From assembly GCA_051006995.1 (NCBI GenBank), contig JBPCSQ010000016.1, forward strand, positions 62,001 to 126,000: a stretch of DNA of 64,000 nt, in the 5' to 3' direction. Source of the stretch: JAIQGF01 sp051006995. GTDB lineage: Bacteria > Acidobacteriota > Terriglobia > Terriglobales > Acidobacteriaceae. Each line of letters begins with the position of its first letter. Position 1 is the first letter of the stretch. Position numbers and translations under genes: made by a program. Below the pieces are notes generated by a model, which did not search any database, was not told the DNA's origin, and was given only the letters and a program-made list of their open reading frames with translations. Positions 41,345-50,392 of the stretch are shown here, in pieces.

Positions 41345-44035
41345 CTACTTACAAGTTGGGTTGCGAACGACGTAGACCGCCGCGTTCGCGCTTTCATCGT
41401 TCGCCGTCCCGTTGAACGGGTTGTCGAATTGCAGCGTCGAACGCAAGTGCGTCGTGTTGTCGGCGAACGTCAGGCCGCGTACCGCGCCCAGCAAATCGCC
41501 CGGGTTCGGGTTTCCGACCTTACTCTTAGCGATGGTGAACGTGATCGTTCCATCCGGTGTCCACTGCGCCGAATCGGGAACGCCTATCGGGGATTCATTC
41601 GGATCGCCCAGCACCAGCGCAATCACACCGTTGTCCACCACCCCGTACTGGAACGAGACGACACCGCTGTCGTCGGTGCTCATTCCCAGGTAATACTGCC
41701 CCTGGCTGCTGTTGCCGTTGGGGTAATCCCAGACGATTCTCCAGCGGCGGTCCGGCGTGAGGTTTCCGGGATTCAGCGGGTCCGGCGGCGCCAGCGACGA
41801 CACCTTCATGACGAACTTCAGCAGGCCGCTGCTGGGCTCCGATACGGTGACGCTGAGCAGGTCGAGATCGGCATTCAACGGCGCGCCCTTCTGATCGCCG
41901 GCAGGATCGAAGTTGACGGTGTACCCAGTGCAGGAGTCGCCGACATACTTCGCGTACACCTCGTTGTTGCCCACCGAAGCGCCCACCGAGTTCACCGCCA
42001 CCACCCGGTAGTAATACTTGCCCGTGCCGGTAACTGTGTCGATGAACTGGTGCACATTGCCCTTCACTTGCTTCAGGAAGGTCTCGCCGCCGCTGGTCGT
42101 GCCGCGGTAGATCTGGAAATTCTTAATTGGCGCGCCGCCGTTGTCGGCGGTGGACCAGCCCAGATAGACCGTGTTGCCGTTACGGCCCGCAGTCACCGAA
42201 GGCGGACCCGGCAGGGTAGCCACGTTCGGCGGATCATATTGCGAGAACAGCGGACGGCCGCCGGTCTGCCGCGTAATGGTGGCAAAGGCCGTATATGCAT
42301 TTCCAAGGCCTTTGGCGGAAGCCTGCGCGCACTCCGCACCTGCACAGCCATCGGCCGAGGCGATGAGCACGTGCCCGGTCTTGTCAATCTGCGCATCCAT
42401 GAAGTCCAGCAGGTTGCGGTAGGTCACGAGCCCGCCGGCGAACCAGATGGGACCACGCTGGATGGGATCGTTGGGCGTCGCGTCCACGGTCTGCCAGGTC
42501 GCACCACCGTCGTAGGTGTGCGATACGTACAGGTGGAAGATGCCGGTGTACTTGGGATCGAAAATGGTCCCAGGGGTAACCGAGCCAAGGAACGCGAAGG
42601 CGGCGCGGTTGTCGTCGCCGGCAATCACCTCGGGGAACGCGACTCCGTTGACGCCTAAAATTGCGCCCACGTCCAGCGGCGTGCTCCAGGTGTTGCCCTT
42701 GTCGTGGGACTCAGCAATCATCGGATGCGCGTCGTTATCGGCCCAGCCGAAGTACACGGTCCCGCCGGCGCCGATGGACACCGAGGGATCGCTGTCGCTG
42801 GTATTGCTGGACGGAACCGGCCGCACCGACCAGGTGATGCCGTTATCCTGCGACACGACCACCGCTTCGTTCTGCCCGCACTGCTTGTTGGGCAGGTACA
42901 CGGTCCCGTCGGGCGCGACCTTCACGTGCCCGTGTAATCCTACGCACTCGGTGGTGTAAACGGTAACGGCCGGCCCGTACGTCTGGCCACCGTCGTCGCT
43001 GCGGGCGCACAGTGCCGTCACCAAATCCTGAGAGCAGTAATACACGGCGTCGGGATACGGCACCATCTGGCTGGGATCGCGCGTCAGCGGCGGAGCGTAC
43101 GGCCCGCCGCCCACGGTTTCGTGGTCAATGGCCGCGTTCACCGGGCTGCCTTGGCTGGGCACCCACAGGTCTCCGTCGTCATCGGTGTACGACGATTCAT
43201 TGCGCCCGGTCAACAACAGCAGCATGCCGGCGATGGTGCGGCCGGTCACGTGGTCGGTAAACAGCATTGGATCGGAGTCTTCCTGCGAAGTCGCCGGGCT
43301 CTTGTTCTCCCACAAGGCCCGCGGATAGGGGAACCCGGAGCCGTCGAAGAAGGTGACGCGAAGCGTTTGCAGGTCCGACTGGAACATCGCGCGCCCGGTG
43401 GTCCAGTTGATGCCGATCGTCGGTTCACCGGCGCTCAGGCCCAGCCCACTCTGCGCCGGCGGATTGTACGTTTGATAGCGTGGTAGCGGCCCGCTCCCCT
43501 GGGGCGCCGGCTGCGGGGTCGGCGGTGCCGGCACTACCGTGATTAGCCCGTGATACTCGTCCGTGCTTGCTCCCTGCCCGGTGGCGTAATCCACGTGAAT
43601 GACATAGGTGCCGGTTCCGGTCTGGTTGGGATTGATATTGCAGTTCTCGGCCGTTTCTCCCGGCCCCAGCGTCGCCTGACAGACAATCGGACCGTCGAGC
43701 GACCCCTGGTGAACAAACATGTCATAGTCGCTGGTCGGGAATTGCCAGGAGATGTTCACCGACAGTTGAGATCCAGTCCAAGTAGCGCTCGCGACCGTAA
43801 GCGTAAAGACCTCGCAATTCGTACCGTCGGTACATCCGGCTTCGCCGTTGATTCCTACCGGCGGCAGACCTGTCATGGTGCCCGTCCAAGTCACGCTGCT
43901 GCTCGGCGTGATGGTGCCCGACGATGGCGACTGTGCTGCCGCCAGGGCCGGCAGGACCAGCATAAGCACGAACAGACTACGCATCACGGCACGCGATGCG
44001 ATCCAGCGAGGTGTCCACGTCCACTCAATGTGCAT
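41345..44035 (-). CDS. Large secreted beta-propeller (BNR) protein with FnIII domain
   Basis: 896 residues. ATG 44035 follows AAGGAG by ten bases, giving a long signal peptide that ends with 'SLFVLMLVLPALAAAQ'; an ATG at 43984 would give a shorter one. The first ~130 residues resemble a bacterial pre-peptidase C-terminal type beta-sandwich. Next come several Asp-box/BNR repeats (SDDGGQTYG, SQDNGITW, SHDKGNTW, YDGGATW) forming a sialidase-like propeller. Near residue 610 a fibronectin III domain begins (PPSVTAGRNGNTVYLGWS), and a C-terminal beta domain follows. Catalytic sialidase residues (Arg triad, FRIP) are not evident, so binding or structural functions are as likely as glycoside cleavage. 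Confidence 0.78.
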   Translation of the reverse strand: MHIEWTWTPRWIASRAVMRSLFVLMLVLPALAAAQSPSSGTITPSSSVTWTGTMTGLPPVGINGEAGCTDGTNCEVFTLTVASATWTGSQLSVNISWQFPTSDYDMFVHQGSLDGPIVCQATLGPGETAENCNINPNQTGTGTYVIHVDYATGQGASTDEYHGLITVVPAPPTPQPAPQGSGPLPRYQTYNPPAQSGLGLSAGEPTIGINWTTGRAMFQSDLQTLRVTFFDGSGFPYPRALWENKSPATSQEDSDPMLFTDHVTGRTIAGMLLLLTGRNESSYTDDDGDLWVPSQGSPVNAAIDHETVGGGPYAPPLTRDPSQMVPYPDAVYYCSQDLVTALCARSDDGGQTYGPAVTVYTTECVGLHGHVKVAPDGTVYLPNKQCGQNEAVVVSQDNGITWSVRPVPSSNTSDSDPSVSIGAGGTVYFGWADNDAHPMIAESHDKGNTWSTPLDVGAILGVNGVAFPEVIAGDDNRAAFAFLGSVTPGTIFDPKYTGIFHLYVSHTYDGGATWQTVDATPNDPIQRGPIWFAGGLVTYRNLLDFMDAQIDKTGHVLIASADGCAGAECAQASAKGLGNAYTAFATITRQTGGRPLFSQYDPPNVATLPGPPSVTAGRNGNTVYLGWSTADNGGAPIKNFQIYRGTTSGGETFLKQVKGNVHQFIDTVTGTGKYYYRVVAVNSVGASVGNNEVYAKYVGDSCTGYTVNFDPAGDQKGAPLNADLDLLSVTVSEPSSGLLKFVMKVSSLAPPDPLNPGNLTPDRRWRIVWDYPNGNSSQGQYYLGMSTDDSGVVSFQYGVVDNGVIALVLGDPNESPIGVPDSAQWTPDGTITFTIAKSKVGNPNPGDLLGAVRGLTFADNTTHLRSTLQFDNPFNGTANDESANAAVYVVRNPTCK

Positions 44036-44373
44036 GGCGATTGCGCTCCTTCATGTGTGGGAGAAGTTTTGCAAGTGTTTGGGGCCGGGGTGGCACCCAG
44101 AAATGAGTGCGGCGAAATGGGGAGAGCAACCGTCCCGCTGGCGCGGTGCAGTTGTGGCCGCTGGAGACTGTCTCCGCCTCTGGCAACGGATCCCTCAGGA
44201 TGAAGTGACTGGAAAATCGAATGGCTAAACGATAGTAGTGCTACCGCGACCTGAGATGCAGCCTCCCACAGAGAGGTTGCTGCCCCAAGCAACTGGATGT
44301 AAGTTAAGCGGTTTCAGTAATTTGCGGTGGCTTGAAGATATTGGTTCCGGAAGCAGCGCCGGCCTATCAATAC
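44036..44373. other. Spacer between Fis-type gene and large secreted protein
   Basis: This holds the leader and presumably the promoter of the BNR gene. A small hairpin (GTTGCT, loop GCCCCA, AGCAAC) at 44276-44293 overlaps a second possible stem with bases around 44260 and may terminate the Fis-type gene. No protein-coding frame is credible. Confidence 0.45.
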
Positions 44374-44682
44374 TTAACTGCAGGATCGCCTGATCATCGC
44401 TGGCCCCTGAGCGGAGCCGGCAGGGCGACGCGAGCGCGCCCGGAATACGCCGAGGTCAATCCGTAGTTCAGAACACAGGCGGGTGAGAGTGTTGCGGTGT
44501 AACCCGAGACGGGAAGCCGCCTTGCTGACATTGCCGTTGTTGTCGCGCAGTGCGGCAGAGATGAATTCTTTCCTGAATGCCGCGAGGGCCTCGCTGTAGA
44601 GAATGCCGCCCGTGCGTATCTCCGATACGAGTGATGCCCAGCGCTCTTCCACGGGAACCTCGCTGCTTTGGAGTACATCCAT
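44374..44682 (-). CDS. Fis-type helix-turn-helix protein
   Basis: 102 residues. The C-terminal helical region 'EALAAFRKEFISAALRDNNGNVSKAASRLGLHRNTLTRLCSELRID' is the Fis-family HTH that usually ends NtrC-like activators (HTH_8). There is no AAA+ or receiver domain, so it is a stand-alone DNA-binding protein. A Ser/Arg-rich tail follows. Its upstream region contains DnaA-box-like words and, on the opposite strand, a strong promoter. A role as nucleoid-associated or local regulator is possible; target unknown. Confidence 0.82.
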   Translation of the reverse strand: MDVLQSSEVPVEERWASLVSEIRTGGILYSEALAAFRKEFISAALRDNNGNVSKAASRLGLHRNTLTRLCSELRIDLGVFRARSRRPAGSAQGPAMIRRSCS

Positions 44683-44750
44683 TCATCGCAGACTTCAAGA
44701 GCAATTGTGCGGATAAGCTGCGTCGATTGACACGTAATTGGTGGAAAGAT

Positions 44751-44759
44751 TGTGGATAA
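44751..44759 (-). promoter_or_regulatory. DnaA box (TTATCCACA), with a near-copy at 44709-44717
   Basis: The minus strand reads TTATCCACA, an exact consensus DnaA box. A one-mismatch copy (TTATCCGCA) lies about 40 bases away at 44709-44717. They lie in the leader of the Fis-type gene. One exact box in 64 kb can occur by chance; the pair makes regulation more plausible. No other sign of a replication origin is present. Confidence 0.35.
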
Positions 44760-44820
44760 CTCGCTAACACGCTGGTGCACAAGCCACGAAAAATCTCTGT
44801 CATTGCACCAACTACGGGCG

Positions 44821-44848
44821 TTGACAGTTTTTGGTTCAATGGTAGTAT
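44821..44848 (+). promoter_or_regulatory. Strong sigma70-type promoter
   Basis: TTGACA (44821-44826), 16-base spacer, TAGTAT (44843-44848). Transcription would begin near 44855 and run into the hairpin-rich stretch rather than directly into a gene; the next start codon is 500 bases away. Confidence 0.65.
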
Positions 44849-44854
44849 GCCCCT

Positions 44855-45075
44855 CGTCGACGGTCGAAAGGGTTGGCGATTCGAAACGGTCGCCAGTCCA
44901 AAGTAGACTGGGTGATTCAGAGAGCGAGGCGACTCGCTCGATGGCCGGACCCGAAAAAACCGACTGAGGCTGCGAGGCCAAGTTGGGGTACGGTACCGCG
45001 AAAGCGGTGATTGCATCAGGGGGCTGTGACGGTACATGCGTCCACGTCGTTGACTCCCTCGCAGGAGTCGGCGGC
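44855..45075 (+). ncRNA. Candidate structured RNA of unknown family
   Basis: Downstream of the strong promoter, about 220 bases contain at least six hairpins. These are a 10-bp stem at 44870-44899 (two GU pairs); CCAGTC/GACTGG at 44893-44911, which shares bases with the first and so is mutually exclusive; a perfect 7-bp stem with a GCGA tetraloop at 44922-44939; ACCGC/GCGGT with a GAAA tetraloop at 44995-45008; a GACG/CGTC stem near 45028-45042; and a 12-bp stem at 45046-45075. GNRA tetraloops are typical of folded RNAs. It does not match tmRNA, RNase P, SRP, 6S or the common c-di-GMP riboswitch as I know them. It could be a free small RNA or a 5' leader controlling the cyclase-kinase gene. 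The 3' end is a guess; a T-rich run is at 45100-45111. Confidence 0.45.
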
Positions 45076-45355
45076 TAGACCATAACCAATGTCACGGCCC
45101 TTTTAATTTTTCCTGCCTCACTCTAGCCCGGCCCTTCCTGTTGGTACACCTCGCCATTTGTCAACCCTTGATTCGATCCTCAGGCGCAGCCCTGTCCCAA
45201 TGAAGTTTCCCGTTTCTGCACCGTATCGGTGGCTTGGAAACGCTTGCGGGGGTGTTCCAGCTGATGTTTGTGGCACAGTCTGTTGTAGGCTGCGGGGCTT
45301 CCTCGGAAACCGCTGCCAGCCGGCAGCCTCAGTTTCGCCGAGAGGTTCGCAAGAT

Positions 45356-47446
45356 ATGTCCTACGGCGTAGACGAGTTCCTCGCACGACGTAACGAATAC
45401 GACGCAGAACTGCGCAAGCATAAGAGTCCCGTCACGGTAATGTTTACCGATCTTGCCGGCTCCACCGCGTTTTTCGAGCGGCACGGCGACACGGTGGGCA
45501 TGAAGTGGATTGAAGAGCACTACAGCATCATCCTGCCCGTCGTGGAACAGTATGGGGGCGAGGTGGTCAAGACCATCGGCGACTCGGTGATGGCGTACTT
45601 CACCGAGCCGAAAAAAGCGGTGGATGCGGCCATCGCGATTGAGCGCGGTATTCACGGCAGCAATGCGCAACGATCCTCCGGCGAGCCCATGTATGTGCGT
45701 GTGGCGCTGCATCATGGGCTCGCGTACCTGCGCGGCGGCGATGTCTTCGGCGACGTGGTCAATATGACCGCGCGCATTGCCAAGGCATGCGTTCCGGCGC
45801 AGATCCTGGTTTCGGAAGCGCTTTATCTGAGTGCCCATGAAGCTGCCAAGGCGGAGTTTCGCCTTTGCGGAGAATTTCGCTTCCACGGCAAGAGTGCAGC
45901 TGAGTCGCTGTACGAAATCGTCTGGGCGGACGAGAAGACCTACAGCGAGTTGCGCCAGAAATTTCCCATCAAGCAGCAGGCGCGTCCCGAGGAATCGGCA
46001 GAGGGCAGATACACCATCCTGGCGGAACTTGGCCGCGGCGCGATGGGAGTCGTTTACAAGGTCTACGACCGAGTCATCGGCCGCGTGGTCGCGATGAAAA
46101 CCATCCCCGTCGAGATGGAGCCTGGTCCGGAGTACCACATGCTCCTGGACCGCCTCAAGCAGGAAGCGCGCACCGCCGGCATGCTCGACCACCCCAACAT
46201 CATCACGGTGTTCGACGTCGGCGAGGAGGCGGGCCTGTTCTACTTCACCATGCAGTACGTGGAAGGCCGTACCCTCGATTCGCTGCGACAAAACAAGGAA
46301 CTCCTGCCGCTAGTGCAAGCGCTCGATATTGCCGAACAACTTTGTTCCGCCCTGGCCTTCGCCCACCAGGCCGGAATCATTCACCGGGACATCAAGCCGT
46401 CGAACCTGATGATCACCGCCCAAGGCACGCTGAAAGTGATGGACTTCGGGATCGCGAAGCTCGGCGATATGGGCCTGACCAAGGCGGGCATGGTGTTGGG
46501 AACGCCTAGTTATCTCGCGCCCGAGCAGGCGGCCGGCAGGCGAGTGGATCAGCGCGCCGACATCTTTTCCGTCGGCGGCGTCCTCTACGAGTTGCTCACC
46601 GGAGAAAAAGCATTCCCCGGCGAGAGCACGACGAGCATTCTCTTTAAGGTGCTCAACGAAGATCCGATCCCGCCGCGCATCATCGAGCCATCGCTTTCGC
46701 CCGCACTGGACGCGATCGTGCGCAAAGCGCTGGCCAAGGATCCCAATCTTCGGTTTCAGGATTGCGAAGCACTCCGGCAGGCCATACGCGCCGCCCGCGA
46801 GAATCGCGCACCCACGGCCGGGATTGCGGCTGCGATGCCGATTCCAGCACCAGTCTCAGGAAAGCTCTCTTCCAAGGGTCGGTTGCCCTACGTGGCGGCG
46901 GGTATCTCCGTGGCAGTGCTTGGGTCCGCAATTACCTTTCTTGCACTGAAGCGATCGCCGTCCTCCCAGCCGTCCCCGACGACACCCGCTGCGGAAATTT
47001 TGCCAAAGCCGGCCGTGCCCGCGCCGCCTCCCGCAGCTCCGGGCTCCGCAGCAGCAACGGAAACATCGACCGGCGACATTCGCCCGCCAGCCGCGGAGGA
47101 GAAATCGCATGCGGCCAAAGAATCATCCCCGAAGACCAGGGAGAAAACTCGCCAGGTTCGCGACGCGGTCGAAGTCGAGAAAGCCCGCGGCGCAAGGGAC
47201 AAGTCCGCAGCTGCACCTGCTACTACCGCCGCTCAAAAAGAGAACGTCTCGGGACCCAGGTCTTCGGGCATGTGGAGCCCGGAAGATGTGCCCGACCTCC
47301 TGGCCAAGGCCGGCGCCTACGCCGGAGACGGTGAGTACGACAAAGCGATTCTTGTATACAAGGAAGTGTTGCAAGTAGATCCGCAGAACCGCGCGGCGCG
47401 CGAGGGCTTGCATCGCGCACAGGAGGCGCGCGGAATCCATCGCTAG
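45356..47446 (+). CDS. Class III cyclase - Ser/Thr kinase - TPR fusion protein
   Basis: 696 residues from ATG 45356 (GAGAGG upstream); the longer frame from 45158 has no start signal. Order: class III cyclase ~20-190 ('VMFTDLAGSTAFFERHGD', 'KTIGDSVMAYF', 'DVFGDVVNMTARIA', all key residues present); kinase ~219-480 (LGRGAMGVVYK, AMKTI, HRDIKPSN ~343, DFGIAK, LAPEQ); one membrane helix ~509-530; a Pro/Ala/Lys-rich linker; and a C-terminal TPR (~641-690, 'AYAGDGEYDKAILVYKEVLQVDPQNRAAREGL'). Fusion of cyclase and kinase in one chain is rare and suggests that phosphorylation and cyclic-nucleotide synthesis are coordinated. It may be preceded by the candidate RNA. The convergent neighbour ends 7 bases away. 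Confidence 0.9.
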   Translation: MSYGVDEFLARRNEYDAELRKHKSPVTVMFTDLAGSTAFFERHGDTVGMKWIEEHYSIILPVVEQYGGEVVKTIGDSVMAYFTEPKKAVDAAIAIERGIHGSNAQRSSGEPMYVRVALHHGLAYLRGGDVFGDVVNMTARIAKACVPAQILVSEALYLSAHEAAKAEFRLCGEFRFHGKSAAESLYEIVWADEKTYSELRQKFPIKQQARPEESAEGRYTILAELGRGAMGVVYKVYDRVIGRVVAMKTIPVEMEPGPEYHMLLDRLKQEARTAGMLDHPNIITVFDVGEEAGLFYFTMQYVEGRTLDSLRQNKELLPLVQALDIAEQLCSALAFAHQAGIIHRDIKPSNLMITAQGTLKVMDFGIAKLGDMGLTKAGMVLGTPSYLAPEQAAGRRVDQRADIFSVGGVLYELLTGEKAFPGESTTSILFKVLNEDPIPPRIIEPSLSPALDAIVRKALAKDPNLRFQDCEALRQAIRAARENRAPTAGIAAAMPIPAPVSGKLSSKGRLPYVAAGISVAVLGSAITFLALKRSPSSQPSPTTPAAEILPKPAVPAPPPAAPGSAAATETSTGDIRPPAAEEKSHAAKESSPKTREKTRQVRDAVEVEKARGARDKSAAAPATTAAQKENVSGPRSSGMWSPEDVPDLLAKAGAYAGDGEYDKAILVYKEVLQVDPQNRAAREGLHRAQEARGIHR

Positions 47447-47453
47447 CGGGCGT

Positions 47454-50114
47454 CTACTGTTCGATCGTACCGCCGACATTGAATTCATTACGCAGGAAGT
47501 TGCTCGCTTCCACGCGTTGCGGCGTGGCCCCGGGCGAGGTGCAGTTCAGATAGAGAATGTATTTCTCCGCCGCGCCTTCCTTATCGCCGCTCGTCGCCGA
47601 GCTCCGTGCCTGGTCGAGGAGCTTGCCGGGAATTTCGCCCAATCGTTCAATAAGCTTCGCCACCAGACTGCCCTGCGCCTTGGCTTCCGCTTGCGCCAGA
47701 AGTTGGTTCTCGTTTACCGGGACGCCCTGCTCGACCACTCCGTCTACGTCGTCCGGCTTGACGTTTTCCAACTGGACCGCCGTCCTGGGCAGCTCGGTTC
47801 GCACCGTGTCCAGAGGACCGGTCAGACCGGAGAGCGGGTCGGAAAGCCGCAAAGTGACCTCCACGATGGCTGTCAGGTTCGAGTTCTGGCGAATGTAGTT
47901 GTAGGGCTCGACGACCTGCTGCAATTGCGTTTCGGGGATGGCGTCGAGCTTGCTCTTGGCTGCCTCCACATTTTTCGCCAGCGCCTCCAGGGCGGCTGTG
48001 CTCTCCGCGCTCTCCTTTTTCTTCATCTTCGGCAATGCAGCTTTGTGCGCAGCCTGGGTGCGGTCATATTCCGACTGCGCACTATCAAGGACGCGTTTCG
48101 CTTCCAGCCACGCCGGATTCTTCACCTGCAGATAGCCGGCCCGATACCGCGAAGACTGACGCTGCCGGTCCACCTGTTTGTCGACCCGGTGCTGCACGAT
48201 ATTGCCCACCACTTGAAAGTTCGGTAGACCGGACATGGCGGTCTCGGACTCGGATTCGCCGGTCCGTTCGCGCCAAGGTACAACCTGGATACCGGTCAGG
48301 CCGGAGTTCTCCAGCCCGGCGGCCACCGCGTCGGAAAGCTGCTCGGCAAAACCGACGCTGTCACGCCGCGAGGTCTGATCGCGGAAACGAATCGCCACCG
48401 ACAGCTTCGCCCGGATGTTATGTTCCGGAGCGAACTTCATTTTCAGATTGCGCACCTGTTCGTGGCCCGGCCGGTATTGTTCCGCCTCGGTCAAAAGCAT
48501 CCAGCCCAGCGCCAGCCCAGATCCGCGGGGCTTGGCCAGTGTCCGCTGAGCCTGCTTCAGGTAATAGTCGCCTATGCGGTCCGCAACCAGGTCGAGTTTA
48601 ACCTTGATGGGTTCCTCCCCGGAGAGGGCGGCTGCGCGTTCCAGGTAATCGTGTGCTTGCCGCACCGCGTCCTCGTCCGCTCGGCCGCGCACCGGCAGGT
48701 GAACTCGAACCAGCATATTGGCGCGCGTAACCAGGTCCTGCACATAATTCTGTTGCAGGGATTCCATCTGCGCCGCCGCGAGCTTGCGCTGGTTTTCCGG
48801 AAGAGCCTCTAACAGCCGATATGCCTCGACGAACTGCTTTGAGGCTGCCAGTACAGCGGCATCGTCCATCGCTTTCTGGGCAGCATCCCGGTCGTGAGCC
48901 GAACCCTGCTCCGCCGTCGCCCGCTGGACCAGCTCGGAAGTCTCTTTGTCGGTGCGGCAGGCCAGGGCGCGCCGATATTCGGCGATGGCTTCCTCCCACT
49001 TCGACTCCGTGGCGAATTGCTGGCCCAACCTGCGGTGGTATTGGAAGGACTGCTCGATCACCGCCCGCAGCCGCGGCACCTCGGCGGCGAAGCCGCGATA
49101 GCCGGCAACGGCGGCAAAAGCATCGTCGAACTTCTGATTCGATACCAGCAACTCGGCGCGTTGGATGGAATTGCCGAGTTCCTGCTGTTGCTGCTCGATG
49201 TCCGCCTGGAGGGACTGGATTCCGGCATACGCAGGATCGACGCTGGTGACGTGGTCTGCCTGCGCTTGTGCGCGGGCCAGGTGCTCATACCCGGCGGCGC
49301 TTTCGGCGAGCGCCTTTCCATAAGCCGCGAACTCCTGCCGGCCGGAGAGAAGCATGGCCTCCAGCTCGACGTTCGACGCTTTCAGGACTTCCTCCGCCGC
49401 GCTCGACGATGGCGAGATGGTTTGTGCTTCCAGGGCATTGCTGCGCGCGGTCTTCAGGCTTTCGTACTTCGAGCGCTCGCCCGGGGGAGCCTTTCGATAA
49501 TCGTCCAGGTTCCTGCCTGCATCCTTGGCAATCAGCGCCGCCAGAGTGGATCGTGCCTCGGCCGCATTGGGGTTCGAAGGGAACTGTTTCAGAAAATCAC
49601 GCCAGAGAGAGATCGACGGAAAGTGCTTGGCGCGCAGATACTCCGCCACCTCGGTGCTCTCCTCCTCGACAAAATAAATCTGCATGCCGGAAACGATGGT
49701 CGAGGGAGGTGCATCGGTGTTCGAGGATTTCGAGATCAGGTGGCCGGTCAGAGTGGCCAGATCCGCGAGCTCTCGGGGTGTATAGCTCCGGCCCTTCTCG
49801 AGCTTGAGATTTCCAGGTACGACACAGGTGGAACCAGCGGTTCCGGCGACCAACATTCCGCCGCTTTCATGTTCGACCTTCATTCCCGGCTCGAGCACAA
49901 CCTTGGGCAGCTTGCGATAGCTGTTAGCGTCAAACGCGTCCCCTGTGCATGCCAATAGCTCCCGCTTTCCGTTGATGAAGACATTGGAAAGCTGCGCATA
50001 GGCAGGCCCACTGGTCTGCGGGTACAGCACGATGCTGATCAGAACCTTGTCCTTGCCCCAAGCCGTGGCACTCAGCGCGAACAGGCAAACAATACTGGTG
50101 ATGATCTTGCGCAT
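47454..50114 (-). CDS. Large secreted coiled-coil/TPR protein (function unknown)
   Basis: 886 residues; GGGAGGAAT precedes the ATG. A signal peptide (IITSIVCLFALSATAWG) is followed by a short beta-rich domain ('VLISIVLYPQTSGPAYAQLSNVFING'), long alpha-helical repeats resembling TPR ('GQQFATESKWEEAIAEYRRALACRTD'), a CsgG/LpoB-like beta section near residue 570-680 ('KLSVAIRFRDQTSRRDSVGFAEQLSDAVAAGLENSG'), a further coiled coil and a C-terminal helix pair. Probably periplasmic. Its convergent position next to the cyclase-kinase fusion, whose outer part also carries a TPR, suggests that the two might interact. No family name can be given with confidence. Confidence 0.75.
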   Translation of the reverse strand: MRKIITSIVCLFALSATAWGKDKVLISIVLYPQTSGPAYAQLSNVFINGKRELLACTGDAFDANSYRKLPKVVLEPGMKVEHESGGMLVAGTAGSTCVVPGNLKLEKGRSYTPRELADLATLTGHLISKSSNTDAPPSTIVSGMQIYFVEEESTEVAEYLRAKHFPSISLWRDFLKQFPSNPNAAEARSTLAALIAKDAGRNLDDYRKAPPGERSKYESLKTARSNALEAQTISPSSSAAEEVLKASNVELEAMLLSGRQEFAAYGKALAESAAGYEHLARAQAQADHVTSVDPAYAGIQSLQADIEQQQQELGNSIQRAELLVSNQKFDDAFAAVAGYRGFAAEVPRLRAVIEQSFQYHRRLGQQFATESKWEEAIAEYRRALACRTDKETSELVQRATAEQGSAHDRDAAQKAMDDAAVLAASKQFVEAYRLLEALPENQRKLAAAQMESLQQNYVQDLVTRANMLVRVHLPVRGRADEDAVRQAHDYLERAAALSGEEPIKVKLDLVADRIGDYYLKQAQRTLAKPRGSGLALGWMLLTEAEQYRPGHEQVRNLKMKFAPEHNIRAKLSVAIRFRDQTSRRDSVGFAEQLSDAVAAGLENSGLTGIQVVPWRERTGESESETAMSGLPNFQVVGNIVQHRVDKQVDRQRQSSRYRAGYLQVKNPAWLEAKRVLDSAQSEYDRTQAAHKAALPKMKKKESAESTAALEALAKNVEAAKSKLDAIPETQLQQVVEPYNYIRQNSNLTAIVEVTLRLSDPLSGLTGPLDTVRTELPRTAVQLENVKPDDVDGVVEQGVPVNENQLLAQAEAKAQGSLVAKLIERLGEIPGKLLDQARSSATSGDKEGAAEKYILYLNCTSPGATPQRVEASNFLRNEFNVGGTIEQ

Positions 50115-50161
50115 GCAGCAATTCCTCCCGCACTCCAGAATGCATCGGGCCGCTCCCGCGG

Positions 50162-50392
50162 CTAGTCACTTGCCGTGTCGTTCGGTTCAAAGCAGGGCCG
50201 GCCTTCGTGACCTCCGGACTGGTGGTCCCGGATCTGGCGCACGATGTCGTTGTACGCTTCCTCCAGTTCCTTCCTCCTCCATTCCGGCAGCGTGAGATCT
50301 TCCAGGGCGGCAGCAATCTCGTCGAACTCGGCCTCGAGGTGCTCTAGTTCCGCGCAAAGCATGAGGACCTCCTCCTCCGCGCCACGGCTCAT
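50162..50392 (-). CDS. Small acidic coiled-coil protein coupled to the Kbl-like gene
   Basis: 76 residues, starting within the last codons of the Kbl-like gene (ATGA overlap), so it is translationally coupled. The first 60 residues are a heptad helix pair (LMLCAELEHLEAEFDEIAAALEDL... WRRKELEEAYNDIVRQIRDHQ) with many acidic residues; the tail is polar. There is no known domain. As the last gene of the carrier-protein operon it may be an accessory or stabilising subunit. It could also be incidental. Confidence 0.65.
   Translation of the reverse strand: MSRGAEEEVLMLCAELEHLEAEFDEIAAALEDLTLPEWRRKELEEAYNDIVRQIRDHQSGGHEGRPCFEPNDTASD

Noticed and set aside
44468..45037. Minus-strand frames across the candidate RNA region
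   Set aside because: Run out of register through the Fis-type gene; random composition.
44855..45075. Reading the structured stretch as a c-di-GMP (GEMM) riboswitch, tmRNA or RNase P RNA
   Set aside because: The diagnostic conserved words of those classes are not present as far as I can tell by eye.
45271..45286. TGGCAC-like word that might be a sigma54 promoter
   Set aside because: The spacing to the following TTG is one base too long and the -12 GC is missing.
45158..45355. N-terminal extension of the cyclase-kinase fusion
   Set aside because: Cys/Arg-rich sequence with no signal and a hairpin just before the better-supported start at 45356.
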